Origin: Bacteroidales bacterium UBA1735
Lineage (GTDB): Bacteria > Bacteroidota > Bacteroidia > Bacteroidales > Paludibacteraceae
Assembly: GCA_002315745.1 (NCBI GenBank)
Contig: DCID01000010.1
Coordinates: 1 to 53,556, forward strand
Direction of reading: 5' to 3'
Length of the DNA: 53,556 nucleotides
Of the stretch, positions 8,838-16,485 are shown piece by piece; position 1 is the stretch's first letter; the number at the start of each line of letters is the position of its first letter. Below the pieces are notes generated by a model, which had not been told where the DNA came from, did no database searches, and saw only the letters and a list, made by a program, of their open reading frames with translations. The translations under genes were made by a program, and so were the position numbers.

Positions 8838-9716
8838 ATGAAAAAGATTGGAATCATAGTGGCGTTGATGGCCATGGCCATAGGTGCACAAGCACAAGAG
8901 CCAGCAGAGGCAGAAAAGTCTTCTGTTAGTTTGGCGTACGATGCGGGGTTTGATGTAGTGACCGCCTATATATGGCGTGGTATCTACAATGGCGGACTGA
9001 GTTTTCAGCCCAATCTGGCGATAGGATTTGAGACCGAACATACGGAATTTAAGTTCGGCGCATGGGCATCCCTCGGTGCCTCGGACTGGAAGTTCCAATC
9101 GGGATTGGATATCACCGAGGATGGTAATCCCAATACGCAGTTTATGCCCGAGTTGGATCTGAACTTAGCGTACACGTTCTATGGTGCCACCATTGGCTTT
9201 AACCACTACTATTACTTCCGAGGCAGTAACTTCTTTACATGGCAGTCGGTGGAAGAGATTGAGGCGTCTGAGAACAACACCAGCCAAACGGATATCTTAG
9301 TGGGCTACAATTTTGACGACCAACTCCATGTGCCCTTGTACATCAATTGGAGTACTGTGATTGCGGGATGCGACATTAACTACAACGAAGACGGCTCCCC
9401 TAAGCGTGCTTATTCCTCCTATTTGGAATTAGGTTATACGCACACTTTCCCCTACGAGATATCGTTGGATGCGAATATAGGCATGTCACCCTGGGAGAGT
9501 CCACTCTATGGTAACGAGAAGTTTGCCGTGGTCTGCATCGGACTCAAACTGAACAAAGAATGGGAGGCAGGACCATGCTGTATTGATCTCTATGCGCAAG
9601 GTACGATTAACCCTAACGGCATCAATAAAGACAATGCCTACATCAACGCGGCAGGAGATTTTAAACTGTATGAACAAAAACTAAATGGCCTAGTTGGATT
9701 AGGCATTTGGTTCTAA
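8838..9716 (+). CDS. Outer-membrane beta-barrel protein
   Basis: The protein is 292 aa from the ATG at 8838, with a signal peptide (about 1-20, ending Ala-Gln-Ala). Alternating hydrophobic strands rich in Tyr and Phe follow, and the last residue is aromatic (GLGIWF-end), as expected for a BAM-assembled barrel. The first mature segment (GFDVVTAYIWRG) resembles putative porins that begin with a DVVSxYxWRG-type strand. An in-frame ATG at 8763 lies inside the terminator and is rejected. Substrate unknown. It may be co-transcribed with apbE, 28 nt downstream. No consensus promoter is seen between the terminator and the start. Confidence 0.8.
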   Translation: MKKIGIIVALMAMAIGAQAQEPAEAEKSSVSLAYDAGFDVVTAYIWRGIYNGGLSFQPNLAIGFETEHTEFKFGAWASLGASDWKFQSGLDITEDGNPNTQFMPELDLNLAYTFYGATIGFNHYYYFRGSNFFTWQSVEEIEASENNTSQTDILVGYNFDDQLHVPLYINWSTVIAGCDINYNEDGSPKRAYSSYLELGYTHTFPYEISLDANIGMSPWESPLYGNEKFAVVCIGLKLNKEWEAGPCCIDLYAQGTINPNGINKDNAYINAAGDFKLYEQKLNGLVGLGIWF

Positions 9717-9744
9717 ATATTAACCATCTAAAAATTATACGCTT

Positions 9745-10785
9745 ATGAACAAAACACGTACACTGATTGCATTAGGTTTAGTGGTTGTAGCAGCAGGTTT
9801 ACTCATCTGCTGGCCTAGTTGCAACAAACAGAAGTATTTCTACCACGAGGGTCTGGTCTTTGGCACGTACTACAACATCCGTTACCAAGCACCTATCGAT
9901 CACGAGGACGCTATTAAGCAGGTATTGGCGCATATGGATTCCTCGTTGAGCATCTTTAATAAAGCATCCATCATTGCTCGCATCAATCGTAACGACGATG
10001 TACAGACAGACTCCTTGTTTGAGATCATGTTTGCTACCGCCAAAGAGGTGACCGAAATGAGTCACGGTGGATTCGATATCACATGTGGACCATTAGTCAA
10101 CCTATGGGGCTTTGGTACGGACTCGCTCACGTATCGTCCCACGCAACATGAGATTGATAGTGTCTGCCTGTTTGTGGGCATCCAATATGTCGAATTGGAC
10201 ACTACTATCCACCGCATCATGAAGATGGATACCCGTATCCAACTGGACGCAAGTGCTATTGCTAAGGGCTATGCTTGCGACCTTGTAGCGGCGCTCTTGG
10301 CTAAAGAGGGTTGCACCAATTATCTCGTCGATATAGGAGGCGAAGTAGTGGCTAAGGGTCTGAATGATAAGGGTGAGAAATGGCGTATTGGTATCACCAA
10401 ACCTATTGACGATCCTACCGGTCAGATTCAAGAGATTGAAGATGTTATCCTCACGGACGATATCTGTATTGCCTCTTCGGGTAACTACCGCCGTTTCTAT
10501 TACGACGGTGGCGAGCGTCGCAGCCATACCGTAGATCCTCGTACGGGTTACACGGTACAACACAACCTGTTAGCCGCTTCCGTCATCGCTTCTAGCGGCA
10601 TTCGCGCCGATGCATTGGCTACCGCATGTATGGTACTGGGCGCAGAGGAGGCTATGGAGATGATCGAAAAAACCGAAGATGCTGCTTGCTACTTAATCAT
10701 TGCTGAGGGCGATGAGACACGCGTATTCACCTCGTCTCGCTGGGAAACATTACTCCAAGAAGATGAGGACGCCAATGTGGAATGA
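9745..10785 (+). CDS. apbE: FAD:protein FMN transferase (ApbE)
   Basis: The 346-aa protein has a hydrophobic N-terminus ending Trp-Pro-Ser-Cys, a plausible lipobox, so it is probably a periplasm-facing lipoprotein. ApbE features follow: FGTYYNI near the start, GGFDITCGPLVNLWGFG, LDASAIAKGYACD, and the magnesium/FAD region SSGNYRRFY with HTVDPRTG. ApbE attaches FMN covalently to Thr of targets such as Rnf/Nqr subunits. No such target is in the window. The stop overlaps the bamD start (ATGA), so the two are translationally coupled. Confidence 0.95.
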   Translation: MNKTRTLIALGLVVVAAGLLICWPSCNKQKYFYHEGLVFGTYYNIRYQAPIDHEDAIKQVLAHMDSSLSIFNKASIIARINRNDDVQTDSLFEIMFATAKEVTEMSHGGFDITCGPLVNLWGFGTDSLTYRPTQHEIDSVCLFVGIQYVELDTTIHRIMKMDTRIQLDASAIAKGYACDLVAALLAKEGCTNYLVDIGGEVVAKGLNDKGEKWRIGITKPIDDPTGQIQEIEDVILTDDICIASSGNYRRFYYDGGERRSHTVDPRTGYTVQHNLLAASVIASSGIRADALATACMVLGAEEAMEMIEKTEDAACYLIIAEGDETRVFTSSRWETLLQEDEDANVE

Positions 10786-11582
10786 GACAACACGTTTACA
10801 TATATATGCTCCTGCTGGTATTCCTCACCTCCTGTGGGGAGTACCAACAAGTGCTTAAATCACGCGATCCGGACTATAAATACCAGAAGGCTTTAGCGTA
10901 CTTTAATAGCAAGGATTATCTGAAAGCCAAGACGCTCTTTGACGATATAGCTCCCTACTATAAGGGCACGGAACGATTTGAGGATGTGGTATGCTACCAG
11001 GCTCGTTCGAATATGGGACAAAAGAGTTACGACGAAGCGGCTAAATACTATCAAGCCTATATCCGCAATTTCCCAAAGGGAAAATACATCGTTGAGGCTC
11101 GCTATCAGACAGGGCACTGCCTATACCTAAACTCCCCGGATGCGCGGTTAGATCAACAGATCACCAAAGAGGCTATCGATGCCTTTACCCAATTTATTGA
11201 GTTCTATCCACAAAGTCCTTACTCCGAGCAGGCCTACAAGGAACTGAACGAGATGTATGATAAACTGGCCTATAAAGAGTATCTGAATGCTAAACTGTAC
11301 TACAACTTAGGCACCTACTTGGGCAATAATTACCTTAGTTGCGAGATTGTGGCTAAGAACGCACTCAAGCAATACCCAAGCAATAGTCATATGGAGGAAT
11401 TGAGTTGGCTCATTTTCCTAGCCAAATATCAGCAGGCGGTTAACTCCACCTATGATAAGATAGCGGAGCGGGCACGTGATGCACAGGATGAATACTACAA
11501 CTTCATCATTGACTATCCCGATTCCAAGCATCGCAACCAAGCAGAACGAATACTCAAAGATATAAAGAAGCTATTAAAATAA
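10782..11582 (+). CDS. bamD: Outer-membrane assembly lipoprotein BamD
   Basis: The 266-aa protein has a lipobox ending Phe-Leu-Thr-Ser-Cys (Cys 18). Tetratricopeptide-type repeats follow (KALAYFNSKDYLKAKTLF, SYDEAAKYYQAYIRNFPKG, FIEFYPQSPYSEQA). Length and the GEYQQVLKS start match Bacteroidota BamD, the essential lipoprotein that works with BamA in beta-barrel insertion. It is followed 14 nt later by the omega-like subunit gene and then coaBC. Confidence 0.93.
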   Translation: MRQHVYIYMLLLVFLTSCGEYQQVLKSRDPDYKYQKALAYFNSKDYLKAKTLFDDIAPYYKGTERFEDVVCYQARSNMGQKSYDEAAKYYQAYIRNFPKGKYIVEARYQTGHCLYLNSPDARLDQQITKEAIDAFTQFIEFYPQSPYSEQAYKELNEMYDKLAYKEYLNAKLYYNLGTYLGNNYLSCEIVAKNALKQYPSNSHMEELSWLIFLAKYQQAVNSTYDKIAERARDAQDEYYNFIIDYPDSKHRNQAERILKDIKKLLK

Positions 11583-11596
11583 AAAACAACAATATT

Positions 11597-11929
11597 ATGG
11601 ACTTCAAAAAATCAAAAGCACCTAAGAACACTATTACTCGCGACATCAATCAAATGACCGAGAAAGTAGGTAATGTGTACGAAACAGTGGCTATCATCAG
11701 CAAACGTGCTAACCAAATCAGCAACGCTATGAAGCGTGAACTGGATGCCAAGTTAGCCGATTTTGGCAACCCTCAAGACAGTTTGGATGACAGCTTCGAG
11801 AACCGTGAGCAGATTGAGATCTCGCGTCAATACGAGCGTCTTCCTAAAGCCACTCTGATGGCTACCCAAGAGTTCGTAGACAATCAACTCATCTACCGTA
11901 CTGGTTCCAAAGACGACGCCTTGAAGTAG
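11597..11929 (+). CDS. rpoZ: RNA polymerase Rpb6/omega subunit
   Basis: The 110-aa protein contains the omega/Rpb6 core: a Thr-rich start, NVYETVAIISKRANQIS (27-43), then a variable acidic stretch and PKATLMATQEF. This is the Bacteroidota form of omega, which helps assemble and stabilise RNA polymerase. Its stop codon shares one base with the GTG start of coaBC. Confidence 0.9.
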   Translation: MDFKKSKAPKNTITRDINQMTEKVGNVYETVAIISKRANQISNAMKRELDAKLADFGNPQDSLDDSFENREQIEISRQYERLPKATLMATQEFVDNQLIYRTGSKDDALK

Positions 11930-13068
11930 TGAACGTCTTAGTAGGCATATCCGGTGGCATAGCAGCGTATAAGATCCCCGATCTTATACGCTTGCTGCGC
12001 AAGGCAGGGCATGAAGTCAAAGTGACTACGACCACCCATGCTTTGCAGTTCGTGACCCCCTTGACCCTACAGACTCTCTCGGGACACCCCGTCTATTCGG
12101 ATGTCTTTGCCGCCATTAACGAGCACTCGACAGAGCACATCTCGCTACCTGATTGGGCAGATGTGATGGTCGTAGCACCCGCTACGGCGAATGTGCTGGG
12201 GAAGATGGCACATGGTATTGCCGACGATGCACTCACGACCACCTTTGCCGCCATGCGCAAACCTGTGGTTATCGCGCCCGCGATGAACGATAAGATGTAT
12301 GCGGCACCGGCTACCCAAGAAGCAATAGCCACCCTGAGCCAGCACCCGAACATCACGATGCTCGACTGCGCCGAAGGCGAACTGGCTTGTGGCAGTACGG
12401 GTAAGGGACGTATGCAGGAAGTGGATACCATCTATGAGGCTATCCTATCCGCTACCACACCTAAGACCTTACAGGGCAAGCGTGTTCTTATCACCGCCGG
12501 ATCCACTATTGAACGTATCGACCCGGTGCGGTTCATTAGTAATTTCTCCACAGGCAAGATGGGGATCGCTCTTGCCAACGAATGTCGTCGTCGCGGAGCA
12601 GAGGTGACGCTGATCATGGGTTCCATCTCTGCACAGCAGATGTACGAACAGGCCATTGAGGCTTGGAAAACGACCGATATAGCTATCTTAGCCGCAGCCG
12701 TAGCCGACTTCACGCCTGTTGAGACTGCCACCGAGAAGATCAAGAAACAGCCCAATCAGACCTCTGCCACCATCGACCTCAAGACCACACCCGATATCGC
12801 GGCTACCTTAGGTGCAACCAAACGCGACGGACAGATACTCGTCGGGTTTGCCTTAGAGACGCAGAACGAAGAAGCCAATGCCCTCTCCAAATTGGAGCGC
12901 AAGCACATGGATTGGATTGCACTTAATTCGCTGAGAGATGCAGGTGCAGGCTTTGGCTGTGACACCAATAAAGTGACCCTATACGCGCGTACGGGTATAA
13001 AAAAGGACATCCCCCTTCAATCGAAGGAGAATGTCGCACGAGAAATAGTTTCTGTGATTAGTTGCTAA
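11929..13068 (+). CDS. coaBC: Bifunctional phosphopantothenoylcysteine decarboxylase/synthetase
   Basis: The 379-aa protein starts with GTG overlapping the previous stop. The N-terminal CoaC flavoprotein shows GISGGIAAYK (7-16), the active-site His region (LPDWADVMVVAPATANVLGK) and PAMNDKMY. The C-terminal CoaB half shows ITAGSTIERIDPVRFISN, FSTGKMG, and KIKK near 265. It makes 4'-phosphopantetheine from 4'-phosphopantothenate and cysteine in coenzyme A synthesis. It is the last gene of the plus-strand run and is convergent with the DUF3276 gene two bases away. Confidence 0.96.
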   Translation: MNVLVGISGGIAAYKIPDLIRLLRKAGHEVKVTTTTHALQFVTPLTLQTLSGHPVYSDVFAAINEHSTEHISLPDWADVMVVAPATANVLGKMAHGIADDALTTTFAAMRKPVVIAPAMNDKMYAAPATQEAIATLSQHPNITMLDCAEGELACGSTGKGRMQEVDTIYEAILSATTPKTLQGKRVLITAGSTIERIDPVRFISNFSTGKMGIALANECRRRGAEVTLIMGSISAQQMYEQAIEAWKTTDIAILAAAVADFTPVETATEKIKKQPNQTSATIDLKTTPDIAATLGATKRDGQILVGFALETQNEEANALSKLERKHMDWIALNSLRDAGAGFGCDTNKVTLYARTGIKKDIPLQSKENVAREIVSVISC

Positions 13069-13070
13069 CC

Positions 13071-13451
13071 TTATTCTTTTCTAAGGCGTCCAAATAACCC
13101 ACGACGTTTGGGCTCTTCGTCTTTCGACTCTTCCGTCTCAGATTCTTTACCTTCCGGTACCCATTCTTCACGTTCTTCAATGGTACCAACTTGTCCCTTC
13201 ACGTAATTGATTACGTCTTCCAGACCTTCTGTAAAGTGGGCAAAGTCCTCCTTGTACAAGAACACCTTATGCTTCTCGAACTGAGGAGCATCGTTCTCTC
13301 CCATAAATTTCTTACTCTCTGTAATACATAAATACAGATCCTCGTTACGTGCTTTCTTCACGTCTAAATAGTAAATACGCTTACCTGCCTTCACCGAACG
13401 AGAATACACGATTTCAGGCTCTTTCTTGTCTTCAAATCTACGATCTTCCAT
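13071..13451 (-). CDS. DUF3276 / PUR-alpha-like nucleic-acid-binding protein
   Basis: The 126-aa protein from the ATG at 13451 (a GTG one codon earlier is in frame) contains the PUR-type strand pattern VKAGKRIYYLDVKKARNEDLY followed by LCITESKK. The Bacteroidota DUF3276 fold resembles the single-stranded nucleic acid-binding PUR domain. The C-terminus is acidic then basic (EEPKRRGLFGRLRK). It is preceded by a 46-codon ORF with a 29-nt gap, probably in the same transcript. The exact function is unknown. Confidence 0.87.
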   Translation of the reverse strand: MEDRRFEDKKEPEIVYSRSVKAGKRIYYLDVKKARNEDLYLCITESKKFMGENDAPQFEKHKVFLYKEDFAHFTEGLEDVINYVKGQVGTIEEREEWVPEGKESETEESKDEEPKRRGLFGRLRKE

Positions 13452-13480
13452 CACAAAAAATATAGTTAATATTAAAAAAA

Positions 13481-13621
13481 TTAGCAGAGGTACGCATACG
13501 AACCAATACGGTATTTGTTCAAGTCCTCTTGTGTGATACGTTTAAAATCATAAAAGGCCTTCCCACTTGTAGAGCGAGATGCCTTGTTCACCACGGAGTC
13601 GTTGTTAATCAAATTTCCCAT
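13481..13621 (-). CDS. Small 46-aa ORF upstream of DUF3276
   Basis: The ORF runs ATG (13621) to TAA (13481), giving 46 aa beginning Met-Gly-Asn-Leu-Ile-Asn-Asn-Asp. Asn/Ser-rich residues are followed by FYDFKRITQEDLNKYRIG and an Ala-Tyr-Leu-Cys end. It sits directly under a near-perfect promoter with a leader of about 35 nt and ahead of the DUF3276 gene in the same direction. That placement argues for a real small protein rather than chance. No family is recognised; a translated leader for DUF3276 is an alternative. Confidence 0.6.
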   Translation of the reverse strand: MGNLINNDSVVNKASRSTSGKAFYDFKRITQEDLNKYRIGSYAYLC

Positions 13622-13663
13622 AGATTCAAACTTTTATTGGTACTACTCTTTCTAAAAACGCTG

Positions 13664-13695
13664 CAAAATTACTACTTTTTTTTGAGATATGCAAA
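13664..13695 (-). promoter_or_regulatory. Promoter of the 46-aa ORF / DUF3276 unit
   Basis: Minus-strand TTTG (13692-13695), 20-nt spacer with an A-tract, TAATTTTG (13664-13671). Start near 13657. Confidence 0.8.
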
Positions 13696-13802
13696 CATTT
13701 ATGCAAAAAAGAACTTGAAAAGTCACTTTTTACTTTTTTGTGTATGGCTGAACCTAATCACTCCGCCGAGAGGATGATGGGACGATAACGACATCGTAGG
13801 AC

Positions 13803-13985
13803 ATGTTCATTACTTCTCACTTGGGCGCAGACAGATTGCCCGAGGCATTCTCAAAGAACGATGCCGAACATCTCGCGGACACCCTCGGCGTGTCCGTGGG
13901 GACGATGGGAAATTGGTTGACGAAATGGGTTAAATGTGGTGATATACAACATGTTACCTATGGAGAATACAAGAAGACAGCATGA
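13803..13985 (+). pseudogene. C-terminal remnant of a DUF3987/VirE-type mobile-element protein
   Basis: An open frame of 60 codons encodes DRLPEAFSKNDAEHLADTLG then a helix-turn-helix-like segment (VSVGTMGNWLTKWVKCG) and a basic end. This resembles the last winged-helix part of the large DUF3987/primase-like proteins of Bacteroidota integrated elements. The rest of such a protein (hundreds of residues) is absent, and a TAG codon closes the frame two codons upstream of the ATG. No promoter is evident. I read it as a decayed fragment; the family link is from pattern memory, not a search. Confidence 0.55.
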
Positions 13986-13993
13986 GTGTGAAC

Positions 13994-14028
13994 TCGTGAA
14001 AAGTCGTGAAGTTCACGACTTTTCACGA
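13994..14028. repeat. 35-bp perfect palindrome (GTGAA/TTCAC)
   Basis: A 17-bp arm (13994-14010, built from two TCGTGAA units separated by AAG) and its exact complement (14012-14028) flank one G. It starts eight bases after the stop of the mobile-element remnant. A further TTCACGG follows at 14032-14038. No T-run follows, so it is not a standard terminator. Confidence 0.9.
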
Positions 14029-14136
14029 CACTTCACGGTCTATGTTTCACGCCACAGCGCAGCGGCTAGGGGGTGGTAAGGCGTCCTCGGGGTGCCCTAA
14101 GGTGCCCTATAACAAGGGAGCACCATGGTACGATGG

Positions 14137-14202
14137 GAACCCGTTCGGAACCGCTTTGGAACCCGCTACGAACCGCCTACGAACCGCTTTTTTTCTTGGA
14201 GA
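14137..14202. repeat. Degenerate ~11-nt tandem array (GGAACCCG/GAACCGC)
   Basis: About five imperfect copies of a GGAACC(C)GCnnn unit of 10-12 nt end in a run of T's. The 13986-14405 interval also holds the palindrome above, two GGTGCCCTA units near 14092-14110 and the promoter of the next gene. No convincing coding region is seen. Confidence 0.6.
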
Positions 14203-14337
14203 ATCCTAGTGATAGAGAGGAGTCGGCAAAATGAGCCAATTAAGCGATTGGTGGATTATCAGACGATACAAGACCGAGCCAGTACATACAGGACTGGTCG
14301 CTTAAGAAGCGCAAGTAATCACTTTTTTGCCCAAAGA

Positions 14338-14369
14338 TTTGCGTATGTCAGATATTTTTTGTACCTTTG
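14338..14369 (+). promoter_or_regulatory. Promoter of the DUF4384 gene
   Basis: TTTG (14338-14341), 20-nt spacer, TACCTTTG (14362-14369). Start near 14376, giving a 30-nt leader to the ATG at 14406. Confidence 0.8.
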
Positions 14370-14405
14370 CACGCAGATTTGTATATCTATACTGGAGAAC
14401 ATGTT

Positions 14406-15293
14406 ATGAAAAAGATATTAAGGTATATCGTTTGCCTATTGATGGTGGGTTTCTGTACCAATACAGAGGCTGCTAAAGTGGTGCGCCTGTCTATTACCTA
14501 CGAATATTTATCCAACGATCGTAAAGAGTCTCAGGAGGATGCGGAGAAACGCGCCTTAGAGCGTGCCAAGCAGAAAGCCTTGGAGGAACGCTTTGGGGTG
14601 GATGTGAGTAATATCATCGTTCAGATTGAGCAGTCGAACGATGCGGGTAAAACGCATTCCTATAGCGACGATTTCTTCTCGATGGGCAGTACCTCTTCCC
14701 GCGGAGAATGGGTCGAGACGATCACAGAGAAGGTGCTGCAGTCCATTCACGATGGTGAGTTATGGCGCGTACAGGTGTATGTAGAAGGTACAGGTCGCGA
14801 GCGAATGGGGCAGCCCGTCGATATCAAAGCCGAGTTCATCAATAGCCCGGCGGAGAAACGAGGTCGCACCACCTTTTATGACGGCAACGATATCTTCCTA
14901 CGTTTTCAGTCTCCGGTGGCTGGGTCACTATGCGTCTATTTGGTAGATGGAAACCAAAATGCCTATTGTATCTTGCCTTATGAGCATAGTTCGGAGGGAG
15001 TTCAATCCATAGAAGCAAATAAGGAGTACCTCTTCTTCTCAGCGGTATTGGATAAGAAGGCTGACGAATATACGCTCAATACGCAGTTGGCTCGCGAGCA
15101 AAATATCCTCTATGTGGTCTTTTCGCCCAATCGTTTCACCAAGGCTAATGACACGCAGGGAGGTAAGAACTGGCAAGATGAGCAACTGCCTCGCACCTTA
15201 AAGTATGAGCCCTTCCTTAGATGGCTATATGCCAATCAGACCAAGGACGAGCAGATGGTCGTCAGAACGGAAGTAATAACGATAATTAAGTAA
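14406..15293 (+). CDS. Exported DUF4384-domain protein
   Basis: The protein is 295 aa from the ATG at 14406, with a signal peptide (about 1-22, ending Thr-Glu-Ala). An alpha/beta N-terminal part has a Lys/Glu-rich helix (AEKRALERAKQKALEERFG). Residues about 155-225 match DUF4384: a beta-rich segment with IFLRFQSPVAGSLCVYLVDG and CILPYE. DUF4384 proteins often occur with or fused to caspase-like peptidases; an exported caspase lies 1.2 kb downstream with a kinase gene between. An in-frame upstream ATG (14367) lies in the -7 element and is rejected. Molecular function is unknown. Confidence 0.8.
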   Translation: MKKILRYIVCLLMVGFCTNTEAAKVVRLSITYEYLSNDRKESQEDAEKRALERAKQKALEERFGVDVSNIIVQIEQSNDAGKTHSYSDDFFSMGSTSSRGEWVETITEKVLQSIHDGELWRVQVYVEGTGRERMGQPVDIKAEFINSPAEKRGRTTFYDGNDIFLRFQSPVAGSLCVYLVDGNQNAYCILPYEHSSEGVQSIEANKEYLFFSAVLDKKADEYTLNTQLAREQNILYVVFSPNRFTKANDTQGGKNWQDEQLPRTLKYEPFLRWLYANQTKDEQMVVRTEVITIIK

Positions 15294-15318
15294 AACTATA
15301 AGATAATTTTGCTCAAGA

Positions 15319-15350
15319 TTTGCAAAAACCAAAAAAATATTGTAATTTTG
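15319..15350 (+). promoter_or_regulatory. Promoter of the polyvalent-type kinase gene
   Basis: TTTG (15319-15322), 20-nt spacer, TAATTTTG (15343-15350). Start near 15357, leader about 21 nt. It shows that the kinase is its own transcription unit. Confidence 0.8.
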
Positions 15351-15377
15351 CGGCAAAATTGTAATACGAGTAAAATA

Positions 15378-16193
15378 ATGTCAAACGCAGACTTTTGGCA
15401 ATCTATTCAGACTATCATCGAAGGAGGTTACTCTTCCGAAGGTTTGCATTTATTGGATAATTATGCAGAACAGTTTATTAATGGGAAGTTGTTATATCAA
15501 CGATTTTCACTACCAGAACAGCGTGGCTGCGCAGCGGGCGGTTCGACAAATGTCATTGCAACCATACTCGCTGGAGCAAGTATTGCACCAAATTGCCTCA
15601 CTGCACCAATCGGCTCATTCAAAAGAGAGCAGCAATGCGGAGAGATCCAAGCTTCACGGATAGAGCGATGGGCTAAACGCGTAGGGTGTTGGGTGGATTG
15701 TGTTAATGATCGGTTGCAACAACAGTTTGGGCAAGAAGTGGCACAAGGAGGTGAAGCGCGCGTGTTCTATCATGGCGCATCACTTATTAAAATGATTGGG
15801 TTGGATTATTATGTTACCCCCGTCTTGGCATTAGACCGCATTGCCTTGTACAATACTTATTTTCCTGAAACTAAACTAATAGTCTTGGGGTTTGGTCGAG
15901 ATAGTGAAGGCGCATTTCAAATCATTGTGGAACAACCTTTTGTTCAAGGTAAATCATTATCGGAAGCCGAGATAGAAAAGTTTGCCACGAACTTGGGTTT
16001 TGAGCTAAAGAATCGTCGTAATTGGACATACGCAACAGCAGAAATTTATTTGAGTGATTTGCACGATGAGAATGTGATCCAATCCAAAGAGGGGATAATC
16101 TTTGTGATAGATTGTGATATTCGGATTAATACACCAGACTTAAAGATGGATGGTATCCGTCAGTTATCATCAGAGGTTGCTTTTACAGAATAA
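15378..16193 (+). CDS. Kinase-like protein of the polyvalent-protein family
   Basis: The protein is 271 aa from the ATG at 15378, with no signal peptide. The pattern fits the Ser/Thr/Tyr-kinase domain found in polyvalent proteins of Bacteroidota phages and conjugative elements. It has GGEARVFYHGASLIKMIG (glycine-rich strand with a candidate ATP-binding Lys), LALDRIALYNTYFPET, IIVEQPFVQG, and the catalytic-loop-like LSDLHDENVI followed by VIDCDIRINTP. The last supplies the HxxN...D residues expected of a kinase. The N-terminal half includes GCAAGGSTNVIATILAG and RIERWAKRVGCW. Base composition is more AT-rich than the flanking housekeeping genes. It is probably of mobile origin; its substrate is unknown. 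Confidence 0.75.
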   Translation: MSNADFWQSIQTIIEGGYSSEGLHLLDNYAEQFINGKLLYQRFSLPEQRGCAAGGSTNVIATILAGASIAPNCLTAPIGSFKREQQCGEIQASRIERWAKRVGCWVDCVNDRLQQQFGQEVAQGGEARVFYHGASLIKMIGLDYYVTPVLALDRIALYNTYFPETKLIVLGFGRDSEGAFQIIVEQPFVQGKSLSEAEIEKFATNLGFELKNRRNWTYATAEIYLSDLHDENVIQSKEGIIFVIDCDIRINTPDLKMDGIRQLSSEVAFTE

Positions 16194-16267
16194 ATTAATG
16201 CTAATTGGTATTCTCAGTGATGCAACTACTCAAAAAATTAGAGTAATTCGAATGGAGGGTATACAAA

Positions 16268-16456
16268 ATGGATGATGTAGTGTACCATTGTGGTCATTCG
16301 TTGAAGGATATGGGCAAGAAGATGTGCGCCATCACACGTATGGGATGTGACGCAGAAACGATTCTGCAGCAAGTGAGATAAGACCCAATCCAACTCTCCC
16401 AAGAGGCTGACGGTGAAGGAATAAGCCATTCAGATCACTTAAGGAATATAGGGTAA
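16268..16456 (+). pseudogene. Small ORF interrupted by an in-frame stop
   Basis: ATG at 16268 opens 37 codons (start VVYHCGHSLKDMGKK, end AETILQQVR). A TAA at 16379-16381 follows, then 24 more open codons in the same frame (DPIQLSQEADGEG...) to a second TAA. The protein-like continuity (Gln/Arg helix running into an acidic Ser-Gln-Glu segment) suggests one small protein broken by a nonsense change. It follows the kinase gene by 74 nt. It could also be a real 37-aa product or chance. The rest of 16194-16485 shows no other feature. Confidence 0.4.
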
Positions 16457-16485
16457 TAAAAGAGGAATAAATAATTTAATGAATA

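Noticed and set aside
14230..14304. 24-codon ORF with Trp-Trp near its start
   Set aside because: Too short, with no promoter of its own and no recognised family; possibly another scrap of the mobile element.
14006..14409. Two overlapping plus-strand frames in the repeat region
   Set aside because: They run through the palindrome, tandem array and promoter; residues are biased by the repeats and no start or homology is convincing.
15463..15663. 66-codon frame inside the kinase gene, considered as evidence of a frameshift
   Set aside because: The main frame retains conserved family-like sequence throughout, so no frameshift is needed.
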